From assembly GCA_016705065.1 (NCBI GenBank), contig JADIYY010000003.1:434001-498000 (forward strand): DNA of 64,000 nucleotides, read 5' to 3'. Source of the DNA: Candidatus Aalborgiella aggregata (lineage in GTDB: Bacteria > Pseudomonadota > Gammaproteobacteria > Burkholderiales > Burkholderiaceae_C). The position numbers and the translations under genes are program-made. The notes under the pieces are model-generated. The model was given only the letters and a program-made list of their open reading frames with translations. It searched no databases and was not told the origin of the DNA. This document shows, piece after piece, positions 28,428-37,059 of this stretch (the stretch's first letter is position 1; each line of letters starts with the position of its first letter).

Positions 28428-29432
28428 CTATTTGTGGTGGGAGAGTGCATTTGTCACCAATTTGGAGGTGATGTCCACGATTTGAATCATCTTGTCGTAG
28501 TGCATGCGTGTGGGGCCGATGACGGCGAGGGTGCCGACGATGCGACCATCCACTTCGTACGGTGCACTCACCACCGACAAATCTTCTATAGGTACCACAT
28601 GGCTTTCGCCACCAATGTAGATGCGCACGCCTTCGGCTTTGCTGGATGTGTCCAGCAAACGCATGAGTTGGGTTTTTTGTTCAAACAAATCAAAAGCACG
28701 GCGCAATTGCCCCATGTCGGATGAGAAATCGCTGACCGACAACAAGTTGCGTTCGCCCGCGATCACCACCTCATCTTGTGCCTGGGTCAGCACCTCTGAG
28801 CTGACTTGCACGGCCGTTTGCATCAGTTTCGCAATCTCACCGCGCAGTTGTTCCACCTCAGTTTTCAGCCGTTCGCGCACGTGCTCGATGGCCATGCCCG
28901 CGTAGTTGTTGTTGAGAAAGTTGGCGGCCTCTTGCAATTGCGCTTGCGTGAAATCGGCATCGGTGAAGATCACTCGGTTTTGCACGTCACCGTCGGGCGC
29001 GACGATGATGACCAGGTAGCGCTTGTCTGATAGTTTCAAAAACTCAATGTGCCTGAAAACCGAATTGCGTTTGGGTGTGCTGACTACACCCACAAACTGC
29101 GATAAATTGGACAGCAATGTGGCTGCATTGGTCAGTACTTTTTGCGGTTGCTCAGCGGCCAAAATTTGGGGCGTGATTTGTTCGCGCTGCGCGGTCAACA
29201 TGGTGTCGACAAACAGGCGATAGCCGCGTGCCGTGGGTATGCGACCGGCTGAAGTATGCGGGCTGGCAATCAGGCCCAGCTCTTCCAAATCGGACATCAC
29301 ATTGCGGATGGTGGCGGGCGACAGCTCCAAGCCCGATGCGCGCGACAAAGTGCGTGAACCTATGGGTTGCCCGTCGTCAATGTAACGCTCAACCAAGGCT
29401 TTTAACAATAACTTTGCTCTATCGTCTAGCAT
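28428..29432 (-). CDS. hrcA: Heat-inducible transcription repressor HrcA
   Basis: HrcA binds CIRCE operators of groE and dnaK genes and lets go when chaperonin is titrated by misfolded protein. The 334-residue protein has the N-terminal winged helix (LLKALVERYIDDGQPIGSRTL, seen as VERYIDDGQ and IGSRTLS) followed by SPATIRNVMSDLEELGLI, then PHTSAGRIPTARGYR. The C-terminal GAF-like core ends with TRMHYDKMIQIVD. No CIRCE element was seen near it. It diverges from nadK with 40 bases between the start codons. Confidence 0.97.
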   Translation of the reverse strand: MLDDRAKLLLKALVERYIDDGQPIGSRTLSRASGLELSPATIRNVMSDLEELGLIASPHTSAGRIPTARGYRLFVDTMLTAQREQITPQILAAEQPQKVLTNAATLLSNLSQFVGVVSTPKRNSVFRHIEFLKLSDKRYLVIIVAPDGDVQNRVIFTDADFTQAQLQEAANFLNNNYAGMAIEHVRERLKTEVEQLRGEIAKLMQTAVQVSSEVLTQAQDEVVIAGERNLLSVSDFSSDMGQLRRAFDLFEQKTQLMRLLDTSSKAEGVRIYIGGESHVVPIEDLSVVSAPYEVDGRIVGTLAVIGPTRMHYDKMIQIVDITSKLVTNALSHHK

Positions 29433-29472
29433 AGGGGCATTTTAATGTTGTAATTTAGGCTGAGGCAAAAAT

Positions 29473-30405
29473 ATGGCACAAGCACCTACCAATAAAAATA
29501 AGGCAGCAATGACATTACCTAAAAACACACGTTTTGGCAAAGTGGCTTTGATCGGCAAATTGCACAGCACCGCTTCCGCGCAAAGTGTAGCGGTGTTGCA
29601 AGACATTGCGCTGTTTTTACAAAAATCAGGTTGCGAGGTGGTGCTTGAAAAAAGCACCGCTGAGCAAATGGGTCTGAACAACTTGCCTACTCTGAATTTG
29701 ACGGAAATAGGGGCGCAGTGTCAGCTGGGTTTGGTGGTGGGGGGTGATGGTTCCATGTTGGGCATAGGCCGTCAGCTTGCGCCTTTTGGTGTGCCACTGA
29801 TTGGCATCAACCAAGGGCGCTTGGGTTTCATCACCGACATCGCACTCGACCAATACGCCAGTGTGCTCGGCCCCATGTTGGCGGGTGAATATGATGCGGA
29901 CAAACGCAGTTTGATTGCCGGCAAAGTGATGCGCGATGGAAAGTGCATCTTTGAAGCCATGGCGATGAACGATGTGGTCATCAACCGTGGCTCGCATTCG
30001 GGCATGGTGGAAATGCGCGTGGAAGTAGGCGGACATTTTGTGGCCAACCAACGGGCGGATGGTTTGATTCTGTCAACCCCCACCGGTTGCTCAGCCTATG
30101 CCTTGTCAGCGGGCGGACCTTTGTTGCATCCAACGATTGGTGGCTGGGTGCTGGTACCGATTGCGCCGCATACATTGTCGAATCGCCCCATCGTGTTGTC
30201 TGATGCAGAAGAAGTGGCGATTGAAATCGTGGCGGGTAAAGATGCCAGCGCCAACTTTGACATGCAGTCTTTGGCAGAGCTCAACATTGGCGACCGCATT
30301 GTGATGACACGTTCAGAGCACAGTGTGTGCTTTTTGCATCCCAAAGGGTGGAGCTATTTTGATACGTTGCGCAAAAAACTGCATTGGAACGAGGGGGGCT
30401 CCTAG
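29473..30405 (+). CDS. nadK: NAD kinase
   Basis: NadK phosphorylates NAD+ to NADP+ using ATP. The 310-residue protein has the GGDG motif at 90-93 (VVGGDGSML), the NE/D-like region AMNDVVINRG, and the glycine-rich STPTGCSAYALSAGGPL block. The start at 29473 follows GAGG at a usable distance; a second Met at residue 13 is possible. recN begins 2 bases after the stop, so they are cotranscribed, an arrangement common in proteobacteria. Confidence 0.97.
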   Translation: MAQAPTNKNKAAMTLPKNTRFGKVALIGKLHSTASAQSVAVLQDIALFLQKSGCEVVLEKSTAEQMGLNNLPTLNLTEIGAQCQLGLVVGGDGSMLGIGRQLAPFGVPLIGINQGRLGFITDIALDQYASVLGPMLAGEYDADKRSLIAGKVMRDGKCIFEAMAMNDVVINRGSHSGMVEMRVEVGGHFVANQRADGLILSTPTGCSAYALSAGGPLLHPTIGGWVLVPIAPHTLSNRPIVLSDAEEVAIEIVAGKDASANFDMQSLAELNIGDRIVMTRSEHSVCFLHPKGWSYFDTLRKKLHWNEGGS

Positions 30406-30407
30406 GC

Positions 30408-32116
30408 ATGGCCTTAAAGAGTTTGGCGCTGCGCGATTTTGTCATCGTGCGCGAATTAGATTTGGGTTTGGCCAGCGGCTTCACTGTGTTAACGGGTGAA
30501 ACGGGTGCTGGCAAATCGATATTGATCGATGCCGTGCAACTGGTGTTGGGTGCGCGCGCCGACGCCGGCTTGGTGCGCGAAGGTGCCAGCCGCTTGGAAG
30601 TGACCGCAGAGTTTGAAATATCACCCGCGAAAAATAAAGCACTTGCGGTTTGGTTGGCGGCATGGCTAGACGAAGCAGGATTCGACCACTTAGACACACT
30701 GCTGTTGCGCCGCACGGTGGACCTGCAAGGCAAAAGCCGCGCGTGGATCAACGGCAGCCCCGCCACCGCCACGCAGCTCAAAGAGTTGGGCGAGGCTTTG
30801 GTGGACATCCACGGTCAACACGCTTGGGCCACCTTGAGCCGCCCAGATGCCGTGCGCGATTTGCTGGATGCTTATGCCGGTTGTGACACCACCGCCTTGC
30901 GTGCGGCGTGGGCAGCATGGCGGCAATGCGTCAAAGCCTTGGAGGCCGCACAACAATCGCAAGATAAATTGCTGACCGAACGCGAACGCCTGCAATGGCA
31001 AATTGGCGAAGTGGCCAAATTGGCACCAGCGGCTGATGAATGGGATGAACTCAACGCCCAGCACAGCAAGCATGCCAATGCGCAGTCACTGATAGAGGCC
31101 GCGCAAACGGCATTGGCAGCCTGCAAAACGAATCAGCAGAAAGCGGTGGACGCCATGGCAATGCGGACGTCATCAGCAGTTTGGTGAGGGCCAACGATGC
31201 GCTGCAAAGCAAAGCGCACATCGAACCTGAATTTGCGGCGCTGTGCGATGTCTTGTCATCCAGCTTGGCGCAACTGGAAGATGCAGCGCACAGCTTGAAC
31301 ACTTATTTGCGCCATACTGAAATCGACCCTGCACGCTTGGCGCAATTGGATGAACGCATGTCGCAGTGGTTGTCCCTGTCGCGCCGCTACAAGCGCAAGC
31401 CGGAAGAGTTGCACGCCTTGTACACATCGTGGCAAGCCGAATTGACACAACTCGATGCCGCCAGTGATTTGGCCGCATTGCAAACAGCCGAACAAGCCGC
31501 TGCCAAAACGTATCAAGTTGAAGCCAGCGCCATTTCTAAAAAGCGCAAAGCCGCAGCACCCAAATTGGCCAGCAGCATCACACAAGCCATGCAAGGTTTG
31601 GGCATGCAAGGCGGTGTGTTTGATGTGGCCTTAACAACACTCAGTTCACCTGCGCAAGCGGGTTTGGAAGAGGTGGCGTTTTTGGTTGCAGGGCACGCTG
31701 GCAGCACACCGCGCCCGGTGGGCAAAGTGGCATCGGGTGGCGAGTTGTCGCGCATTGCATTGGCGATATCGGTGGTAACCAGCCAACTGGGCAGCGCACA
31801 AACTTTGATTTTTGACGAGGTGGATTCAGGTGTGGGCGGTGCCGTGGCACAAACCGTGGGCAAGCTGATGAAGCAATTGGGTCACGACCGCCAAGTGCTG
31901 GCAGTAACCCACTTGCCGCAAGTGGCAGCCTGCGCCAACCAACATTGGGTGGTGGCGAAACACAGCACAAACACTAACAATGTGGGCAGTACCAGCAGCA
32001 CCGTGACACCTGTTGTGGGGGACGCACGCGTGGCCGAGGTGGCGCGCATGTTGGGCGGTGCCAGCGTCACCGACACCACCCGCGCGCATGCCTTAGAAAT
32101 GATCAACGCTATATAA
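30408..32116 (+). pseudogene. recN: DNA repair ATPase RecN, split by a frameshift
   Basis: RecN is an SMC-like ATPase that holds DNA ends together in double-strand break repair. The first frame (30408-31187) has the Walker A GETGAGKS at residues 30-37 and the start of the coiled coil. It runs out in a short foreign tail after KAVDAMA and stops at 31187. The rest lies in the frame one base back: from about 31158, NADVISSLVRANDALQSK, the coiled coil, the ABC signature VASGGELSRI, and Walker B LIFDEVDSGVGG up to the stop at 32116. Joined, the parts make about 569 codons, a normal RecN length, so one base appears to be missing near 31155-31160. There is no slippery heptamer at the joint. Either a recent mutation or a sequencing error. 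The stop codon lies inside repeat R6. Confidence 0.85.
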
Positions 32117-32160
32117 ATAATAGCACACTAGGCAATTAATACGCCGGCTAGATGCCAATT
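32108..32160 (-). repeat. Gene-end repeat, copy R6
   Basis: Reverse-oriented, near-consensus copy: read on the minus strand it gives GGCATCTAGCCGGCGTATTAATTGCC..., then the hairpin TGCTATTATTTATATAGC. It overlaps the end of recN and supplies the last sense codons and the TAA stop (GCT ATA TAA). Confidence 0.88.
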
Positions 32161-32171
32161 TGATCATATAA

Positions 32172-33470
32172 ATGCACACTGACCACCACCACAACGCTGC
32201 CCACGCACAGCAATCATTGCGCCACAGTATTCAGCTGGCGTTGGTGTTGGCCTTGGGTGCGGCGGTGTCTCTGGGCGTCACACGCTTTTCATATGCGCTC
32301 TTGCTGCCGCCCATGCGTGCTGACTTGGCTTGGTCTTACACCTTGGCCGGCGGTATGAACACCAGCAATGCGGTCGGCTATTTGCTGGGCGCGATGACCT
32401 TTCCACCTTTGTTCAAACGCTACGGTGCAGCACGCGTGCTGCTGGTGGGTGCCGTGTGGGCTTTTGCTTTGATGTTGGCCACCGGGTTCTTCACCAGCAG
32501 CGCACCCTTGTTGCTGCAGCGCTTGTTGGCCGGTGTGGTCAGTGCGTGGATGTTTGTGGCGGGCGGATTACTGGCTGCACAATTGGGTGCGCGCCAACCC
32601 ACGCACAGCGGTTTGTTGTTGGGTATTTATTATGGTGGCGTGGGTTTGGGGATTGCGCTGTCATCACTGTTGGTACCTGCTGTGGCGCATGGTTTGGCGG
32701 CGTATTTTCCTAAGCAAACACACGCATGGGCATGGGCGTGGTGGGCACTGGCGGTGCTCTGTGCCGTGGCGGCTTGGTTGATGTATCTTAGACGCGTTGA
32801 CATTGCTGCATTGGTTTTGTCAACATCAACAACTGCTGCAACCGCTACTACAAATACAGCAAGTTCAAATGCCGTTCGCACTGAGTCTATCGAAGCACAA
32901 TCACCCATCGCATACCGTCGCCGTGATTTCAGCTTTGCGCTATTGGGCTATGCCTGCTTTGGCGCGGGCTACATCGGCTACATGACCTTCATCATCGCGC
33001 TTTTGCGAGAGCAAGCCGCCTCTACCCTCATGGTCACTGTGTTCTACACTTTGCTGGGTGTGGCGGTGATGGCGTCGTCGCGGCTTTGGGCCAAATTGCT
33101 GGACCGCTACAAAGGTGGGCAAGCGCTGGCGCTGCTCGATTTTTTGTTGGGTTGCGCCATCATCATCCCCGCCATCACACCATGGCAGCCGGCGCTCATC
33201 GTTTCTGGCGTGTTGTTTGGTGCGGTGTTTTTGTCTATCGTTGCCAGCACCACGGCATTGGTGCGCCACAACTGGCCAGCCAGCCATTGGCCCATCGGCA
33301 TCAGCGCATTCACCATTGCTTTCGCCATCGGTCAAATCGTGGGACCCACCTTGGTTGGCTACATCGCTGACAGCGCAGGTGGCCTGACCCAAGGCCTGCT
33401 GCTGTCCGCCATCACGCTTTGGGTGGGCGCACTGTTGGCATGGCAGCAAAAAGCATTGCTATATAAATAA
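32172..33470 (+). CDS. MFS transporter, YbfB/YjiJ family
   Basis: A 432-residue protein with 12 predicted membrane helices and a soluble Thr/Ala-rich loop in the middle (about 215-245). The start region (LGAAVSLGVTRFSYALLLPPMR) and the AWSYTLAGGMNTSNAVGYLLG block fit the YbfB/YjiJ branch of the major facilitator superfamily. Substrate unknown. The last codons and TAA stop lie in repeat R7, and the gene starts just after repeat R6, so it is framed by two reverse-oriented copies. Confidence 0.88.
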   Translation: MHTDHHHNAAHAQQSLRHSIQLALVLALGAAVSLGVTRFSYALLLPPMRADLAWSYTLAGGMNTSNAVGYLLGAMTFPPLFKRYGAARVLLVGAVWAFALMLATGFFTSSAPLLLQRLLAGVVSAWMFVAGGLLAAQLGARQPTHSGLLLGIYYGGVGLGIALSSLLVPAVAHGLAAYFPKQTHAWAWAWWALAVLCAVAAWLMYLRRVDIAALVLSTSTTAATATTNTASSNAVRTESIEAQSPIAYRRRDFSFALLGYACFGAGYIGYMTFIIALLREQAASTLMVTVFYTLLGVAVMASSRLWAKLLDRYKGGQALALLDFLLGCAIIIPAITPWQPALIVSGVLFGAVFLSIVASTTALVRHNWPASHWPIGISAFTIAFAIGQIVGPTLVGYIADSAGGLTQGLLLSAITLWVGALLAWQQKALLYK

Positions 33471-33506
33471 TAGCAATCTAGGAAATCAATAAGCCGTCCA
33501 GAGGTT
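33457..33506 (-). repeat. Gene-end repeat, copy R7
   Basis: Reverse-oriented copy at the end of the MFS gene, including its final codons and stop. The hairpin reads TGCTATATAAATAATAGCA on the plus strand; the distal half (CAATAAGCCGTCCAGAGG) is diverged. Confidence 0.82.
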
Positions 33507-33556
33507 AAAAATATGCCAAACTCTGACGCAAAACGAGCTGCAAACGCGTTGCTTGT

Positions 33557-33916
33557 TTAATCTGGGTACCCATGTTTGGGTAAATGCGCCAACTGCGCTT
33601 CGAGTGTGCGCACTTGTCGTTCCAGCTCTTCAATGCGACTCATATGGTTCAGCAACATCGCCACGGTAAACAAGTCCAAATCATAGGTTTGCCGCAACTG
33701 GCTGACTTTGCGAAGCGGCGTCACCCATTCGGCGCTGAATACCCGCTCAAACATGAGCGGTAATTGCGTTGGCTCTGAAGCCATTGGCGGCAATGCCTTG
33801 TAGTCCACCAACTCATCCAGCTCCATCGTGCTCATGCCGCAGCATCGCGCCAGCTCAGACAGCGTCACCGTTTCTGTGGCATCCAGCCACATCCATTCAA
33901 GTTGTTGTGCTGCCAT
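33557..33916 (-). CDS. cbpM: Chaperone modulator CbpM
   Basis: CbpM binds the J domain of CbpA and blocks its co-chaperone and DNA-binding activities. The 119-residue protein has a MerR-like helical N-terminus (TVTLSELARCCGMSTMELDELVDY, seen as SELARCCGMS and ELVDY), a central LRKVSQLRQTYDLDL stretch and a C-terminal coiled coil (RIEELERQVRTLEAQL). The ATG at 33916 is preceded by a good AGGAGAAAG site inside the end of cbpA; a longer frame to 33964 would run further into cbpA and is less likely. It overlaps cbpA by 20 bases. Confidence 0.9.
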   Translation of the reverse strand: MAAQQLEWMWLDATETVTLSELARCCGMSTMELDELVDYKALPPMASEPTQLPLMFERVFSAEWVTPLRKVSQLRQTYDLDLFTVAMLLNHMSRIEELERQVRTLEAQLAHLPKHGYPD

Positions 33917-34913
33917 GTGCTTTCTCCTGTTTTGGTTTGTGCGCATTCGTTGCGACATGTGCACGCGGGTTAAAGGTGGACAGCTTGGCCAACTCTTGGT
34001 ACAGCTCGCGCTCGCGCTCGCTCAAGGTAGCGGGGATGTCAATGCGAATCAGGGCGTACAAGTCCCCCCGCCCTTTCACGCCATCTGCACCCTTGGTGGC
34101 GTTGGTCAAGCCGCGCCCTCGCAGGCGCAATTTGCGACCCGCACGTGTGCCTGCAGGCACGGTCAGCAGCACTGGGTCGTCTAGCGTCGGCACTTGCACC
34201 TCTGCACCCAAGGCCGCTTCCCAAGGTGTCAACAGCAGGTCAAAGTACAGGTCATAACCGTCGGTGCGGAACACGGCGTGCGGTAGCAGCACAATGTGCA
34301 GGTAAATATCGCCATCCGCACCACCGTTGTACCCTTTGCCGCCCTTGCCGCGCAGCCGTAGTTTTTGGCCTTCGCGTACACCGGGCGGTATGGTGACCTC
34401 TAAACTGCGTGTGCTGTTACCGTCTGCCAATTGCAAATTCAAATTCCTACCGTGGTGCGCATCTTCTAGGCTGATGCTGACTGTGTTTTCATAATCTCGC
34501 CCTTGCATCGGCATCTCCTGGCGTTCACCTCCAAAATGCGCCCCTTGTCCACTTGCTTGCCCACCCGCTCGTGCACGCCCCATGGCTGCGAACAAATCCG
34601 CCAAGTCAATATCGTCAAAAGACGCACCAGCACCGCCCCTGTTTGCACCACCAAAATCTTGTTGCCACTGCGGCGGTGGCGAAAACTCTTGCCCCTCGGC
34701 ACGCTTGCCAAGTTGGTCATAAGCAGCCCGCTTTTCGGCATCTTTCAATGTGGCATAGGCCTCACCCGCTTCTTTGAACTGCGCCTCGGCATTCGGTTCT
34801 TTGGACACATCGGGGTGAAACTGGCGTGCCAACTTGCGGTAAGCCTTTTTGATCTGATCCAAATCAGCATCGCGCGGCACACCCAGCACAGCATAATAGT
34901 CTTTGTATTTCAT
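33897..34913 (-). CDS. cbpA: Curved DNA-binding protein / DnaJ-like co-chaperone CbpA
   Basis: CbpA is a DnaJ paralogue that stimulates DnaK and binds curved DNA. The 338-residue protein has an N-terminal J domain with the essential HPD at residues 33-35 (RQFHPDVSKE), a Gly/Phe-rich linker (about 80-125), and two C-terminal substrate domains (for example KLRLRGKGGKGYNGG and PAGTRAGRKLRLRGRG). There is no zinc-finger CxxCxGxG repeat, which separates it from DnaJ. The partner cbpM follows with overlap. No divergent promoter was identified in the 199-base gap before the tonB-like gene. Confidence 0.95.
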   Translation of the reverse strand: MKYKDYYAVLGVPRDADLDQIKKAYRKLARQFHPDVSKEPNAEAQFKEAGEAYATLKDAEKRAAYDQLGKRAEGQEFSPPPQWQQDFGGANRGGAGASFDDIDLADLFAAMGRARAGGQASGQGAHFGGERQEMPMQGRDYENTVSISLEDAHHGRNLNLQLADGNSTRSLEVTIPPGVREGQKLRLRGKGGKGYNGGADGDIYLHIVLLPHAVFRTDGYDLYFDLLLTPWEAALGAEVQVPTLDDPVLLTVPAGTRAGRKLRLRGRGLTNATKGADGVKGRGDLYALIRIDIPATLSERERELYQELAKLSTFNPRAHVATNAHKPKQEKAHGSTTT

Positions 34914-35112
34914 GGTGATAACGCCCTAGGCATTAAAACAGTCAGTCTAAAACTTTTGTGCCAGCTTGTGTGTAGGATAAAACGCCAACCCATCCAAATA
35001 CCCGTACATTTTTCGACTATTTGCCACTTGCATGCTGTAAATCAAATAAAGATGGCGTTTACATTAAAACGTTAAACTAGGTGTCATCAATTTGTGTGAC
35101 CAATTTTCCCTG

Positions 35113-36135
35113 ATGCAATTTCAAACCACATCGCGCCAACTGCCTACACCGGGTTTGTCCAAACCTGCGCTGTTAGCGGTAGGTTTGTTACATCTGGGTT
35201 TGTTGTGGGGGCTGTTGCAGCTCTCGCCTGTGCAGCGCAAGGTACAAGAGGTGCGCGAAGTGGTGGTGCAATTGGTGTTGCCGATCACATTGCCACCTCC
35301 ACCGCCACCACCAATACCTGCGATCACCTTGCCACCACCGCCTGTGGTGCAACCACCCAAGCCGGTGAAATTGCCAGTAACACCACCAGTAGTGAAGCAA
35401 ACCATCACGACACCACCGCCAGAGAAAGTGGAGATCAAACCACCGCCTGTGCCGGTGATTGAACCGCCCAAGCCGGTGATCAAAGAAGTACCTAAAGAAA
35501 TACCCAAAGAGGTCGTAAAAGAAGTTGTGAAAGAACCCGTAAAAGAGCCTGTGCGCGAAGAGCCAAAAGTTGAGGTGGCTGCCCCTGCCCCCGCACCAAC
35601 GCCTGCACCAGCACCAGCACCAGCACCAGCACCCGCCCCTGCACCCGCAGTTGCTGCTGCGCCAGCACCGGCACCTGCTCCAGCGGCTGCCGTCGCGGCG
35701 CCAGCTCCTGCGCCAGTACCCAGTTCCACAGCGGCAGCACCAGCTGCCAGCACTTCATCTGCAGGACCCAGCAAAGCCATCTCGGTTAACCCTGCGCCTG
35801 CGGGTTCGGGCAGTGCTACCAGTGGTGCGCCATCATTAGGAAGTCAGTTGGCCAGCCCAGGTGGCGGACTGCCAGGCGCAGGCAACCGTGGTTCGGGCTA
35901 CCAAAGTTCGGGTTGCCGGGGTGGTTTTTGCAAAGACGAATTGTTTAAAAAATCGAATGCGCAATTGAATCCAAATGCCCCGCCCGATAAGTTCCAGTCT
36001 TCCGTGCAAAATGCAGGCAAACCCGATTGTTTGCGAACACCAGCCAAAGCGGGCGACGGCGCCATGGCATTGGGCGGATTACTGGCAGCACCGGCACTGA
36101 TAAACCGTGCTTTGAATGGCGACTGCCCGAAATAG
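35113..36135 (+). CDS. TonB-like energy transducer with atypical C-terminus
   Basis: A protein of about 340 residues that starts like TonB: one membrane helix (about 16-36, ALLAVGLLHLGLLWGLLQL) then a long Pro-rich rod with PPPPP runs, PKEV/VKEP blocks and an Ala-Pro dipeptide tract. It then passes through a Gly/Ser region into a C-terminus with four cysteines (SGCRGGFCKDE, PDCLRTP, NGDCPK). The usual TonB C-terminal domain with its YP-x-x-A motif is not seen. Placement just before exbB-exbD-exbD supports a TonB role. The ATG at 35113 is preferred over a TTG at 35092, though neither has a strong ribosome site. Other possibility: a TolA/TonB-like spacer protein with a lineage-specific end domain. 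Confidence 0.75.
   Translation: MQFQTTSRQLPTPGLSKPALLAVGLLHLGLLWGLLQLSPVQRKVQEVREVVVQLVLPITLPPPPPPPIPAITLPPPPVVQPPKPVKLPVTPPVVKQTITTPPPEKVEIKPPPVPVIEPPKPVIKEVPKEIPKEVVKEVVKEPVKEPVREEPKVEVAAPAPAPTPAPAPAPAPAPAPAPAVAAAPAPAPAPAAAVAAPAPAPVPSSTAAAPAASTSSAGPSKAISVNPAPAGSGSATSGAPSLGSQLASPGGGLPGAGNRGSGYQSSGCRGGFCKDELFKKSNAQLNPNAPPDKFQSSVQNAGKPDCLRTPAKAGDGAMALGGLLAAPALINRALNGDCPK
35605..35634 (+). repeat. Hexamer tandem repeat coding for Ala-Pro
   Basis: Four copies of GCACCA followed by GCACCC inside the TonB-like gene, coding the Ala-Pro rod. Such a tract can change length in steps of two residues without breaking the frame. Confidence 0.85.
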
Positions 36136-36187
36136 ACAAAACACCCTGACACCATTGAACACCACCATTTCAACGAAGGAAAGCAAG

Positions 36188-37036
36188 ATGAAACAAACCC
36201 CAACGCTTTTGAAACAAGTGCTAAGTACTTCTGTCGTATTTTGGTTTGGCATGGCCAGCATGCAGGTGGCTGCTCAAACACCTACGCCAGCTCTCACACC
36301 CACTGTGACCTTGAATGCACCTGCTGCGACATCGATCACAACACCCGCAGTGGATGCCTTGGCAGAGAACCCCTACGGCTTGGCTGCTTTGTGGGCGCAA
36401 GGTGATTGGGTGGCAAAAACCACACTTTTGCTGCTGCTCATCATGTCATTGGCCAGTTGGTATGTGTTGATCAGCAAGTTGGTCGCACAAAACCGCATGA
36501 AGACACAAACACGTGCAGCCGAACAAACCTTGGCCAATGCCAAAAATTTGCGCGAAGGCGCAGATGCTCTGAGTCCAGACAGCCCTTACCACGTGATGAT
36601 GAATGGCGTGTTGGAAGATGTCCGCATGCATCCCTCAGTGGCCAGCCAGGTCGATTTGAACACCTGGGCGGCGCAAAGCATTGAACGCATAGTGGGTGCA
36701 GTGCAAAGCCAGTCGCAAAACGGTTTGGCGGTGCTCGCCACGGTGGGCTCTACTGCGCCGTTTGTGGGCTTGTTTGGTACGGTGTGGGGCATCTATAACG
36801 CGCTGGTGAAAATTGGCGCGTCGGGCCAAGCGTCAATCGACAAAGTAGCAGGCCCTGTAGGCGAAGCGCTGATCATGACGGCTATTGGTTTGGCGGTGGC
36901 GGTGCCCGCAGTACTTGGCTACAACTGGCTGGTGCGCCGTAATAAAACCAATATGGATGGTGTGCGCAATTTTGGCTCCAACTTGCACACCACGCTATTG
37001 CGATTGGCCGAAAAAACCAATAGCCCAAGTAAATAA
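36188..37036 (+). CDS. exbB: Biopolymer transport protein ExbB
   Basis: ExbB forms the pentameric proton channel that, with ExbD, energises TonB. The 282-residue protein has an N-terminal signal-like stretch ending in ...QVAAQ (about 20-30), a Thr/Pro-rich periplasmic linker, then three membrane helices typical of the MotA/TolQ/ExbB family. Motifs are LATVGSTAPFVGLFGTVWGIYNA and PVGEALIMTAIGLAVAVPAV (seen as GSTAPFVGLFGTVWGI and GEALIMTAIGL). The ATG at 36188 follows GAAGGAAAG. The frame upstream to 36116 overlaps the TonB-like gene. Confidence 0.95.
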   Translation: MKQTPTLLKQVLSTSVVFWFGMASMQVAAQTPTPALTPTVTLNAPAATSITTPAVDALAENPYGLAALWAQGDWVAKTTLLLLLIMSLASWYVLISKLVAQNRMKTQTRAAEQTLANAKNLREGADALSPDSPYHVMMNGVLEDVRMHPSVASQVDLNTWAAQSIERIVGAVQSQSQNGLAVLATVGSTAPFVGLFGTVWGIYNALVKIGASGQASIDKVAGPVGEALIMTAIGLAVAVPAVLGYNWLVRRNKTNMDGVRNFGSNLHTTLLRLAEKTNSPSK

Positions 37037-37059
37037 CCAAAGTCGGTACTGAAACAGCT

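Noticed and set aside
28254..29432. CIRCE operator near hrcA
   Set aside because: No TTAGCACTC-N9-GAGTGCTAA was seen.
30378..30836. Long open frames on the strand opposite nadK and recN
   Set aside because: They lie wholly inside well-supported genes and show no family features; they are shadows.
31120..31187. Programmed -1 frameshift in recN
   Set aside because: No canonical slippery heptamer or downstream stem was seen at the joint, and RecN is not known to use frameshifting; a one-base loss or error is simpler.
34914..35112. Fur box ahead of the TonB-like gene
   Set aside because: No stretch resembling GATAATGATAATCATTATC was found; only AT-rich sequence with no clear regulatory site.
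35605..35634. Short tandem repeats as a possible CRISPR array
   Set aside because: The units are 6 bp without spacers and code an Ala-Pro rod in the TonB-like protein.
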